Shown in pieces: positions 42,617-50,408 of a stretch of DNA of 64,000 nt; position 1 is the first letter of the stretch; each line of letters opens with the position of its first letter. Source of the DNA: Ruminococcus flavefaciens MA2007 (lineage in GTDB: Bacteria > Bacillota > Clostridia > Oscillospirales > Ruminococcaceae); contig NZ_JHXF01000007.1 of NCBI RefSeq assembly GCF_000621845.1, forward strand, positions 1 through 64,000. The letters are read 5' to 3'. Below the pieces are notes generated by a model. The model did no database searches. It had not been told where the DNA came from and was given only the letters and a program-made list of their open reading frames with translations. The translations under genes were made by a program, and so were the position numbers.

Positions 42617-43252
42617 TTATATATCAAATTCTCCTGCGATCATCCTTATAACTGCGTGAGCCTGATGACCTGCGCAGATAAGGACTCTCGACGAAACAAG
42701 TCCCATGCCGTCTTCAACGTCGCTTACTCCGTCGCCGCAAAGGTAAAAGCGCTTGGTCACGCGCTTTGTGGTTATCATATTTGAGGACGCTATGCCAGCC
42801 ATTCCCGAGCCTGAAACAAGGTACTTCTCAGGCATATTCTCCAGCACACAGTTCACCAGCATTGCTTTCTGGTCGGCTTTGTCAAAGGCTTCGACTATGA
42901 TATCGTCCTCAGCAAGAAGCTTCGGGATATTTTCCTCGTCAAGCCTTACCTGCTCCTTGACAATATCACAGTATGGCGCGATACGCTTTAGTGTATCGTA
43001 CATGGCGTCTGCCTTGAACTGTCCAAGCTGTTCGGGAAAATACTGCTGTCTGTTGAGGTTTGAGATATCTACTCTGTCAAAGTCCAGTATGTGGAGCTTT
43101 CCCACGCCTGCCCTTGCAAGGGCAATCGCGATATTCGAGCCGAGACCGCCCAGACCGCATACCGCTACAGAAGCGGCACTGAGCTTTCTTTGGAGCTCCG
43201 CACCGTGACGCTCTTCAAGCGCCTTGTACATTTCTTCTCTTGTGGGTATCAC
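42617..43252 (-). CDS. thiF: ThiS adenylyltransferase ThiF
   Basis: A 211-aa E1-like enzyme that adenylates the ThiS C-terminus. ATP-binding [18 protein letters not shown] and [16 protein letters not shown] are clear. The start is taken as GTG at 43252 ([17 protein letters not shown]), 4 nt after the thiS stop and with GGGAGG upstream. The short form lacks the zinc Cys pairs of E. coli ThiF. Confidence 0.9.
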   Translation of the reverse strand: MIPTREEMYKALEERHGAELQRKLSAASVAVCGLGGLGSNIAIALARAGVGKLHILDFDRVDISNLNRQQYFPEQLGQFKADAMYDTLKRIAPYCDIVKEQVRLDEENIPKLLAEDDIIVEAFDKADQKAMLVNCVLENMPEKYLVSGSGMAGIASSNMITTKRVTKRFYLCGDGVSDVEDGMGLVSSRVLICAGHQAHAVIRMIAGEFDI

Positions 43253-43256
43253 AGTA

Positions 43257-43451
43257 TCAGCCGCCTCCCACAAAGCGCACTACCTCTATCTTGTCGCCGT
43301 CTTTGAGGACAGTCTCGCCGTACTTAGCCTTCGGGACTATCTCCTCGTTGAGCTCTACAGCTACGCGCTGACCGCTTATATCCATATCAGCAAGCATTTC
43401 GGTGACAGTTTTTCCGTCCTTGTCGAGAAGCTCTCCGTTTATCTTTACCAT
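43257..43451 (-). CDS. thiS: Sulfur carrier protein ThiS
   Basis: A 64-aa ubiquitin-like protein (MVKINGELLDKDGKTVTEML...) ending in Gly-Gly-Gly, the tail that is adenylated and converted to thiocarboxylate as sulfur donor for ThiG. It is the first gene after the riboswitch, with GGAGG before the ATG. Confidence 0.95.
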   Translation of the reverse strand: MVKINGELLDKDGKTVTEMLADMDISGQRVAVELNEEIVPKAKYGETVLKDGDKIEVVRFVGGG

Positions 43452-43464
43452 AGCTACCTCCTAA

Positions 43465-43499
43465 CAAAAATCGGGAAACCGCCTGACGCAGTTCCCCGA
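43465..43499 (-). terminator. Riboswitch expression-platform terminator
   Basis: CGGGGAACTGC/GCGGTTTCCCG stem followed by ATTTTTG on the minus strand, between the TPP aptamer and thiS: transcription attenuation when TPP is bound. Confidence 0.85.
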
Positions 43500-43517
43500 A
43501 TGCATTTCATAAAGCAT

Positions 43518-43604
43518 ACTCCCTACGCTGGCATTAACCAAATCAGGTCGAAGGGTCGAAGGTATCACCTTCCTCTCAGCCTGTTCCACAAGCTCCCCTG
43601 TAAA
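43518..43604 (-). promoter_or_regulatory. TPP (THI-box) riboswitch
   Basis: The minus strand carries the conserved aptamer blocks in order: ACAGGGGAGC, GGCTGAGAGG, ACCCTTCGACCTGAT, GGTTAATGCCAGCGTAGGGAGT. It binds thiamine pyrophosphate and controls the downstream terminator, hence the whole thiSFG-x-H-tenI-thiE operon. Confidence 0.97.
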
Positions 43605-43607
43605 CTT

Positions 43608-43636
43608 ATTATATCACCATATTTTTTGAAAATCAA
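43608..43636 (-). promoter_or_regulatory. Promoter of the thi operon
   Basis: Minus-strand TTGATT (43636-43631), 17 nt, TATAAT (43613-43608), immediately upstream of the riboswitch. Confidence 0.7.
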
Positions 43637-43674
43637 GTACTATTTTCCATTTTGCCGTTTTGCACACATCTTTC

Positions 43675-44535
43675 TCAGAAAAGTGTGAGCTGCCTGTACT
43701 TTTCTGGCAGTTCACTGAGATACTCAAAGCACTCCCTGTTGCGCATAATGCCGTATTTTTCGCAGAACTCATGGAATATCCCCATTAGTCTGTCATGGTT
43801 CGGGCTGACTATCTCATAGCTGAGCCCGTATTTCCTGCGGTATCTGTCGGAAAGTCCCTGAAAATGCCTGTCCAGCGCCGAATAGAAGTACTCCCTGTTG
43901 CCGTCGCGGAGGGTGAGACCAATTCCGAAGCATATTATGCCCTTTACGCCTGCCTCGGCGCAGTAATCAAGAAGTCCGCGGAGATTCTCCTCTGTGTCGT
44001 TTATATATGGCAGAAAGGGCGTCAGCCACGCAACTGTGGGGATATTATTCCGTTTCATCTCCATGAGGACTTCAAAGCGCCTGCGAGTATTGCAGACAGC
44101 AGGCTCGATGATACTGCAAAGGCTGTCATCATAGGTAGTCATGGTCATCTGCACGACAGCCTTAGCCTGCTGATTGATTGAAGCAAGAAGCTCCGTATCC
44201 CGCAGCACAAGGTCTGATTTAGTAAGCACAGCCGCTCCGAACTGGTACTGCTCTATGAGCTCCAGACATTTCCGCGTAAGGTTCAGCTCCCTCTCTATAG
44301 GCAGATACGGATCGCACATAGAGCCCGTACCTATCATGCATTTTCTGCGCTTTGAGCGCAGAGCCTTTTCCAGAAGCTGCGGAGCGTTGCTTTTTACCTC
44401 GATATCCTCAAAGGCGTGTGTCATATTGTAGCAAAGACTGCGGCTGTCGCAGTAGATACAGCCGTGAGTACAGCCGCGGTAGATATTCATTCCGTTTTTT
44501 GAGGACAACAGCCCCTTTGCTTCCACAAAATGCAT
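43675..44535 (-). CDS. SPL-family radical SAM protein
   Basis: A 286-aa radical SAM enzyme. RGCTHGCIYCD provides the Cx3Cx2C cluster motif. GTGSMCDPYLPIE, VLTKSDLVLRD and the N-terminal MHFVEAKGLLSSKNG match the group of proteins related to spore photoproduct lyase and annotated as possible DNA-repair photolyases. The C-terminal part lacks clear SPL catalytic landmarks, so the substrate is unknown. It is transcribed alone. Confidence 0.85.
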   Translation of the reverse strand: MHFVEAKGLLSSKNGMNIYRGCTHGCIYCDSRSLCYNMTHAFEDIEVKSNAPQLLEKALRSKRRKCMIGTGSMCDPYLPIERELNLTRKCLELIEQYQFGAAVLTKSDLVLRDTELLASINQQAKAVVQMTMTTYDDSLCSIIEPAVCNTRRRFEVLMEMKRNNIPTVAWLTPFLPYINDTEENLRGLLDYCAEAGVKGIICFGIGLTLRDGNREYFYSALDRHFQGLSDRYRRKYGLSYEIVSPNHDRLMGIFHEFCEKYGIMRNRECFEYLSELPEKYRQLTLF

Positions 44536-44627
44536 GATTCACGCTCCCCGATGTTTTTAGTTCATTATAACATATCAGCATATAAATAGCAATAACCGCG
44601 GCGAAAAACTCTATCGGATAAACGCAA

Positions 44628-44640
44628 AATACCTCTCGGG
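44628..44640 (-). terminator. Outer stem of split terminator (left arm) of the histidine kinase gene
   Basis: AATACCTCTCGGG here pairs with CCCAAGAGGTATT at 44918-44930 (one C-A mismatch). Without the 273-bp insert (element plus one TTAA) the two would form a stem with a TTAA loop and a TTTT run on the minus strand, about 20 nt after the kinase stop. Confidence 0.65.
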
Positions 44641-44644
44641 TTAA

Positions 44645-44913
44645 CCATAGTACTTATATAGAAGTTTTATGTTTATTATTGAGAGAACCCCTTTTGAAAA
44701 AGGGGCTTCTCTCAAACTCTCTCCCTAAAACTTTCGTTTTGTTTTTTCTCAGATAGGGCGCACCTGCATTTTTACAGGATTTTTTCATTTATGGAGCGCC
44801 CTATCTGAGAAAAAACCAGATAAAAGTCTTTGGAAAGGGGTATGGGGGGAGAACCTTTCCTCAGAAAGGTTTCCCCCGATAAATAAATATAAGTTTCTAT
44901 ATGAGTATCACGG
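44645..44913 (+). mobile_element. MITE-like element, copy A (TTAA-flanked)
   Basis: A 269-bp non-coding element flanked by TTAA on both sides (44641-44644 and 44914-44917). Its ends are imperfect inverted repeats (CCATAGTACTTATATAGAA against CCGTGATACTCATATAGAA on the opposite strand). It is dense in secondary structure: GAGAACCCC/GGGGCTTCTC near the left, a 14-bp perfect stem at 44748-44761/44796-44809, and GGAAAGG/CCTTTCC plus GGGGGA/TCCCCC near the right. Copy B (62377-62649) is closely similar. No transposase is encoded, so it would be mobilised in trans. Confidence 0.75.
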
Positions 44914-44950
44914 TTAACCCAAGAGGTATTCTGATTTTATTCAAAACAGA

Positions 44951-47443
44951 TCATTTTTCTATAAGCGGCAGTATCACATTCGCTGTGAACATATCGCCGT
45001 CGATGACTACCTCAAACTTACCGCCGCAGGCTTCGGTGAAGCTCTTGGCTATGGAAAGTCCGAGACCGTTGCCCTCGGTAGTTCTTGATTTATCGCCGCG
45101 GGTAAAGCGCTCGATTATTTCCTCGGGAGTGAAATCCATTTCCTCTGCGGAGATATTCTTGACAGAAATACGGGTGAATTTCTCATCGTTGTCAAGATTT
45201 ACGTATATTCTTGTGCCTGCAAGCGAGTATTTCAGCGCGTTGTCGATAAGGTTCTGCAATACGCGGTAGAGCTTCCTGCCCTCTGCCATTATGTGAGCAG
45301 TCTGCGCCTTGATATCCGTGCGGACCTCCATACCCGACTGAGCTATCTTGTCCGCCATATCACCTATCACCTGCTGAGTGAGGATAACTGCGTCTATCTC
45401 CTCATTGCTTACATCGGTATGGCTTGTAGCCTTTGCAAGGTCGAAAAGGTCTGATACCATTGCTTTCAAGCGGTCTGATTTCTGGCTGATGATAGTCACG
45501 TAATCCCTTGCCGCAGGGCTCATCTCCTCTGCTGAAAGCAGGTCGATGTAGCTGATTATAGACGTAAGGGGAGTTTTCAAATCGTGGGATACGTTTGTTA
45601 CAAGCTCTATCTTCATGCGCTCGGACTGCACCTGCTTGTCAACTGCTGTTTTTATGCCGTCGGAGATGTTGTTGAGGTTATTTGTCATGCCGTATGCAGG
45701 AGACTTCTCGGGAACAGTCCTCGGTGAATAGTCACCGCCGTTCATATCGGCTATCTGCTTTGCTACGCCTGCTATCTCCGCATGGTCGCGGAAACTGAAT
45801 ATAACATACAGCACAAGCAAAAATACAGAGCAAACAAGGAACGCTTCGATCTCTCTTGAAGGGATAGTTGCGATATAAACAAAGAATTCTGCCGCAGCGG
45901 CTATGGCTGTGCGGATAAGGAATCTTCGCAGAAAGATGTCTTTTTTCAGGGAGTTTTTCTCGATATGCCTTATACTGCGAAGATCAAGCTTTTTACGGAT
46001 AAAAGAGAAAAGCTTTTTTAAGTATTTCCATACAAAAACCAGTATGCGTCCTGTGAGAGAAGTTTTAAAGACACTTCCGCATTTAAGCCGTGTGGAAAGT
46101 GTTATCAGTGAGCCAAGTGCTATTGCATAACAGGCTGTTAAGGCACTTCCTGTGATTATCCCGCCCATATCCACGTTTGTGTAATACTCCGCGAGGACAG
46201 TCCTGATCTCGTCCATGCCATAAAGCAGTGCAAAAACGCCTGCTGCCGCCCCTGCGATGAATACTACAGGCAGTTCTGCGAATATACGGTCAGGCATTGA
46301 AAGGACGAATTTCTTTTTCTCTGCGTCATAGCCGCAGGCAATAAGGAGAAGCAGCGCGATTATAGCGCCTGCTATGCCAACGGGAATAAGCGGCATCGCC
46401 TTGTGGACAGAGTCCTGCTCGATATTACCGCGCATCGTCTGATACTGCTCATACTCGGAGATAAGAGCTTCGGAAGGCTTGATATAAATTGTTATATCGC
46501 TGTTTTTTTCGTCATATTTCTGAAATTTATCCTTGCTTACTTTGATCCAGTTTCGGCTGTTCTCATCAAAGAACATATACATATCAGTATCAGTGACCTC
46601 GGACATATCTCCGACACTTTCCACATTTTTTCCCTCTGACCATATGTCTCTTTCATTAGGTTCAAATCCGTTTCTTTCATCGGGAAGTGCATAATATACA
46701 TTTTCCTCGTCGTGTTCAAACTGCTCGAATGCTTCTCTGTTTGCAGGCTCGAATTCAAGTTCTTCGTTATTTCTGTAATTATTCTCGGGAACAGGCATAG
46801 TTCCGTCTGTCTTATAATATAAAACTGCCCCAAAGTCGTCGGTATAGCTTTCTAAGTCTGTAGTATCAAGGTCATACAGTGCGACTGCCTGCTTGGGCAG
46901 CGAGCCGTACATCAAATAGTAAGTCAGCCCATAATTTGTAGTATACCAGCGCTTTTCGCCCTGATGATACCAGTTCACTCCCTTAGGAAAAAAGTTGGTT
47001 TGTCCCTTGATATATTCTATACTGTAGTCACTTTTAAGTTCCTCTGCTGATTTTGTGGTATTGGTGAGGACTCTGTCTCCGCAGCTTGCATAATATTCAA
47101 AATCACGGGGGTTTTCAATGGTCAACTTTCCGCTTATGTCCATAAGCTCAAGCTCCTGCATTGCCTGTTTTATTGACTTTTCGTACTCCTTCGAGCAGGT
47201 GTATCTGCTGTTCTTGTCGGTATTTCGCAGATATATGCTGCTTACCGCCCAGAGCTGGTCAAACAGATGATTAATATCATGGGTATAATCGTGACTTTCC
47301 ATAACATCATCGCGGTTACTGCGTGAATCTACCTGCTTCATGTTCTCATTTACAATGAATACGCATTGAAAAGCACATATTCCCACAAGCACGCAGGATA
47401 TTATGAACGCTATTATACGCGTCAGCCTCTTTTTAAGGATCAT
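44951..47443 (-). CDS. Membrane sensor histidine kinase with large extracellular domain
   Basis: An 830-aa kinase. A first membrane helix (about 8-30) is followed by a ~320-residue extracellular domain rich in acidic and aromatic residues, then a cluster of helices (about 355-450 and 510-555). The HisKA region has H620 (TNVSHDLKTPLTSI), then the N-box NLIDNALKYS (about 731) and GNGLGLSIAKS. It phosphorylates the response regulator encoded 11 bp upstream. The multi-helix membrane block before the kinase core is larger than in typical PhoR-type sensors. No ligand domain is recognised. Confidence 0.92.
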   Translation of the reverse strand: MILKKRLTRIIAFIISCVLVGICAFQCVFIVNENMKQVDSRSNRDDVMESHDYTHDINHLFDQLWAVSSIYLRNTDKNSRYTCSKEYEKSIKQAMQELELMDISGKLTIENPRDFEYYASCGDRVLTNTTKSAEELKSDYSIEYIKGQTNFFPKGVNWYHQGEKRWYTTNYGLTYYLMYGSLPKQAVALYDLDTTDLESYTDDFGAVLYYKTDGTMPVPENNYRNNEELEFEPANREAFEQFEHDEENVYYALPDERNGFEPNERDIWSEGKNVESVGDMSEVTDTDMYMFFDENSRNWIKVSKDKFQKYDEKNSDITIYIKPSEALISEYEQYQTMRGNIEQDSVHKAMPLIPVGIAGAIIALLLLIACGYDAEKKKFVLSMPDRIFAELPVVFIAGAAAGVFALLYGMDEIRTVLAEYYTNVDMGGIITGSALTACYAIALGSLITLSTRLKCGSVFKTSLTGRILVFVWKYLKKLFSFIRKKLDLRSIRHIEKNSLKKDIFLRRFLIRTAIAAAAEFFVYIATIPSREIEAFLVCSVFLLVLYVIFSFRDHAEIAGVAKQIADMNGGDYSPRTVPEKSPAYGMTNNLNNISDGIKTAVDKQVQSERMKIELVTNVSHDLKTPLTSIISYIDLLSAEEMSPAARDYVTIISQKSDRLKAMVSDLFDLAKATSHTDVSNEEIDAVILTQQVIGDMADKIAQSGMEVRTDIKAQTAHIMAEGRKLYRVLQNLIDNALKYSLAGTRIYVNLDNDEKFTRISVKNISAEEMDFTPEEIIERFTRGDKSRTTEGNGLGLSIAKSFTEACGGKFEVVIDGDMFTANVILPLIEK

Positions 47444-47454
47444 TTATATCACTC

Positions 47455-48165
47455 CTATTGTTTCTCCACTTTATAGCCAATGCCCCAGACTACCTTTAAA
47501 TAGCGCGGTTCACTGGGATTTATCTCTATTTTTTCTCTTATATGTCGGATATGTACCATTACGGTGTTCTCGATAGAATAGGAGTCCTCATTCCATACAC
47601 GGGAGTATATCTCCTCTGCGGAGAATATACGCCCTGCATTTGTCATAAGAAGCTCCGTTATCTTGTACTCGGTAGCAGTAAGCTTCACGGGAGAGCCGTC
47701 CACAGAGAGCTGTTTAGCGTCCTTATCCAGAACAAGACCGCCTATGCGCACCACATTTTCCTTTTGGACGCTGTCTGCCGCACCAAGGCTCAGATATCGG
47801 CGCAGATTGGAATTAACGCGAGCCACAAGCTCCATAGGATTATAGGGCTTGGTGATGTAGTCATCGGCGCCCATGGAAAGTCCCAGTATCTTGTCGCTGT
47901 CCTCGGACTTTGCTGAGAGCACTATAATGGGGATATTCTTTGTAGCGCGTATTTTCATCATAGCCGAAAGGCCGTCCAGCTTAGGCATCATAACGTCGAT
48001 GAGTATCAGCTGTATGTCGTTCTGCATAAGTGAGTCTATGGCTTCAAGTCCGTTGTAAGCCTTGTAGACAGTATACCCCTCCCGTGAGAGAAGCGCCGCA
48101 ATGGCGTTTACTATGTCGTGGTCGTCGTCCACCACAAGTATGGAAGAATTTTCGATATTTATCAT
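47455..48165 (-). CDS. OmpR/PhoB-family response regulator
   Basis: A 236-aa regulator: receiver domain with D57 (LILIDVMMPKLDG), acidic pocket VVDDD and Lys in DDYITKPYNP; C-terminal winged helix (YKITELLMTNAGRIFSAEEIYSRVWNEDSYSIENTVMVHIRHIREKI). It is the first gene of the two-component pair. Targets are unknown. Confidence 0.95.
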   Translation of the reverse strand: MINIENSSILVVDDDHDIVNAIAALLSREGYTVYKAYNGLEAIDSLMQNDIQLILIDVMMPKLDGLSAMMKIRATKNIPIIVLSAKSEDSDKILGLSMGADDYITKPYNPMELVARVNSNLRRYLSLGAADSVQKENVVRIGGLVLDKDAKQLSVDGSPVKLTATEYKITELLMTNAGRIFSAEEIYSRVWNEDSYSIENTVMVHIRHIREKIEINPSEPRYLKVVWGIGYKVEKQ

Positions 48166-48309
48166 GATAAAAGTCCTTTCGGCAGTAAAAACTAATTGTA
48201 CTTATATATTTTACCGCTCTGCTGTTCTTCTGTCAATATTATAAATGGCTATTCTTATTTTTCCCCTGCCAAAAATCTTAATTTTTTCTTAATATTGTCA
48301 GAAGTCATG

Positions 48310-48336
48310 AAAAAAGCTCCGCAATGCGGAGCTTTT
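48310..48336 (-). terminator. Terminator of the zinc-ribbon protein gene
   Basis: AAAAGCTCCGC/GCGGAGCTTTT stem with a 3-nt loop and a T-run on the minus strand. Confidence 0.8.
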
Positions 48337-48368
48337 CGCCGTTTATTTTCTGCTCATTCGGTTCGGAC

Positions 48369-49562
48369 TTACATCTCTTCGATAAAGCTGTTTACGTTTT
48401 GTACTTTGTAGGGCTTATCAGGCATCAGTCCGCCGGTGTACTTTTTAGAGTGCACCAGATGTATGATACTTGCTATTATGTGAGCAGGGATAGTTGATAT
48501 GAATACTGTTACCAGAAATGTCAAAAACAGTCCTGTCCATGTATCCATATAGTCTTCCTTTACCAGACAGTATGTGAGCAGGAAAGCTATAATTTCACAT
48601 ACAAGAAAAATAGCCCAGAAATGCAGCTTGTTCTTGGAATTGAAAGGCACTTTTGGAGAAGCGAACTCACCTGTCTGACCGTTCATGGCAAAGGTGTAAT
48701 CCTCGCCCTTATATGTAACGTTCAGGAACCATACGGGCACAAGATAATACATAAGCTTCAAGTCGCTGAGAGAAGTTTCTGCGTTCTGTGAATCGGGGAT
48801 ATAGTCTCCGCCTGCAAGAATAGAAGCCCTTGAAGAGCAGGCGTGTCTGACTTCCTTTTCGACAATATCCAGAACGTGTTCAGCTCCTATGGTGTACCTG
48901 CTTGCGTAAAAGCCTGTAAGACAGGATTCGGTGAAATCCTCGGCTTTATCATACAAAAAGGGTGCAACGGAGTAAAATGCCTCCTTTTTTATATCAGTTC
49001 CCAGAATAGGATAATCGGTCACCTTATATTTTGCACTGTAATTATTCACTTTGCAGCCGCAGGAACAGCTGTAAAGCCATATCGGGATATAACAGCCCAC
49101 GATATTATCCGTGACAGCAGGATCTCTGAACTCCTTGGGGGCAAAGCCTGCGCTTGCTATTTTCTCTCTGTATTTTTCGGCAAATTCCTCAGCATTTTTT
49201 CTGAACGGTATTACCTTGTCGGGACGAATATCTCCCGAAAAATTCGAGGAAATAACTACTTCATGATTACAGAACGGACACCTTGCCGAAGCCGAGGTAT
49301 TCTTTGTAATGATGTTTCCGCCGCAGGAGGAGCATGAGAACTCCGCCAGCTGTTCGAGCATATCTGGCTCCCAGACATATTTTGTACGCTCTATCCAGTT
49401 AAAATCAGCAGGCTTTTCGTCAGTTACCTCATTGAAATTAGAACGTATATATTCAAGGTCATAGCTGTTTGAGCAAGAGCCGCAGACCATACGCTGCTCA
49501 TTGATGTCGAAATGCAGCGGAGCTCCGCAGGAAGGGCATTTGTATACTGTTACGTCAGCCAT
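48369..49562 (-). CDS. Zinc-ribbon membrane protein
   Basis: A 397-aa protein with two N-terminal zinc ribbons (CPSCGAPL...CGSC, residues 9-31, and CSSCGGNI...CPFCNHEVV, about 77-102), a central soluble domain and two C-terminal membrane helices (about 325-345 and 352-382). The start is the ATG at 49562 (MADVTVYKCPSCG) with GGTGG upstream; an earlier in-frame TTG is unlikely. TFIIB-like zinc ribbons followed by membrane helices occur in several Firmicute proteins without assigned function. It lies after the terminator of the AAA+ operon and is probably separate from it. Confidence 0.8.
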   Translation of the reverse strand: MADVTVYKCPSCGAPLHFDINEQRMVCGSCSNSYDLEYIRSNFNEVTDEKPADFNWIERTKYVWEPDMLEQLAEFSCSSCGGNIITKNTSASARCPFCNHEVVISSNFSGDIRPDKVIPFRKNAEEFAEKYREKIASAGFAPKEFRDPAVTDNIVGCYIPIWLYSCSCGCKVNNYSAKYKVTDYPILGTDIKKEAFYSVAPFLYDKAEDFTESCLTGFYASRYTIGAEHVLDIVEKEVRHACSSRASILAGGDYIPDSQNAETSLSDLKLMYYLVPVWFLNVTYKGEDYTFAMNGQTGEFASPKVPFNSKNKLHFWAIFLVCEIIAFLLTYCLVKEDYMDTWTGLFLTFLVTVFISTIPAHIIASIIHLVHSKKYTGGLMPDKPYKVQNVNSFIEEM

Positions 49563-49664
49563 AGATTCACCACCCAAAATTTTCTACAGCCTATATTATA
49601 ACATATAAGCTCATAAATAGCAATATTTCCAGTGAAAAAAGGTGCGGCGGCTTGCCGCTTATAC

Positions 49665-49698
49665 AAAAAACGGACGTCAGTTTCTTCACTGACGTCCG
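49665..49698 (-). terminator. Terminator of the AAA+/signal-peptidase operon
   Basis: CGGACGTCAG/CTGACGTCCG stem followed by TTTTTT on the minus strand, 11 nt after the last gene. It sets the 3' limit of the seven-gene operon. Confidence 0.88.
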
Positions 49699-49709
49699 CT
49701 TTTCCTTGC

Positions 49710-49937
49710 TTATCCGAGTGATTTAAGCTTCTTCTGAAGCTCTATCATATGATTACGGCAGGCTGTTATCTCGCCTGTGTACTTGTTGAACCACTCAACG
49801 TCCATTTCATCAGGCTGCTCCTGCAAAAGAATTGCCTGTACCAGAGCCGACTGTGAACGTGAACGCTTTCGCTCGATCTCTTTAATAGTGCTCATGCAGA
49901 GCTTTATTTCCTTTTTAAGACGGCTTTTTTCACCCAT
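49710..49937 (-). CDS. Small helical hypothetical protein (last gene of AAA+ operon)
   Basis: A 75-aa basic, highly helical protein (MGEKSRLKKEIKLCMSTIKEIERKRSRS...) with heptad-like Leu/Ile spacing at both ends, suggesting a short coiled coil or helical hairpin. It lies 18 bp after the 150-aa membrane protein and just before the operon terminator. I recognise no family. Confidence 0.7.
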   Translation of the reverse strand: MGEKSRLKKEIKLCMSTIKEIERKRSRSQSALVQAILLQEQPDEMDVEWFNKYTGEITACRNHMIELQKKLKSLG

Positions 49938-49955
49938 TTTAAAACCTCCTCTGCA

Positions 49956-50408
49956 CTAATATCCTTGTTTATCCACCGCTCCGACTACTGCCGAGACCTC
50001 GTCGTAGCCCTTGTCCAGCTCGTCAATGATATCATTGACTGCCGTTTTAAGCTCTTCAAGCTTTGTTTTCATCTGCTCGGGATACTTCATAAGGCACGCG
50101 GTTATTTCATTGATAGCTTTCTTTTTTTCTTCAGGACAATCCATAAGGAATACAAATGAATTTGCCGCGCTCATGTCGCTGACGATACGCATATATCTCA
50201 GCTCCATATCGCCTTCGCCGTTTGTATAGGAATCTATGTCGGTAACGACCTTTGTAAGATTCGCTTTGTACTGCTTGCGGTATGTTTCCTGTACTCTTTT
50301 AGTCTCGTCCATGTAGAGTGCGATGAATACAAGAAGAGCTACAAATGTTATCAGAAAGAGTATGATCGCTCTAATCATTCTCCTTTTCATCAGTTTCTCT
50401 TGATTCAA
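49956..50408 (-). CDS. Single-pass membrane protein of the AAA+ operon
   Basis: A 150-aa protein with one N-terminal membrane helix (about 12-32) and a helical, mostly acidic outer or inner domain (YRKQYKANLTKVVTDIDSY..., LKTAVNDIIDELDKGYDEV). The chosen start is TTG at 50408 because GAGGTG lies 7 nt upstream, inside the end of the preceding gene; an ATG at 50390 is the alternative. It overlaps the DUF2357-signal peptidase gene by 38 nt, a sign of tight coupling. No family recognised. Confidence 0.7.
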   Translation of the reverse strand: MNQEKLMKRRMIRAIILFLITFVALLVFIALYMDETKRVQETYRKQYKANLTKVVTDIDSYTNGEGDMELRYMRIVSDMSAANSFVFLMDCPEEKKKAINEITACLMKYPEQMKTKLEELKTAVNDIIDELDKGYDEVSAVVGAVDKQGY

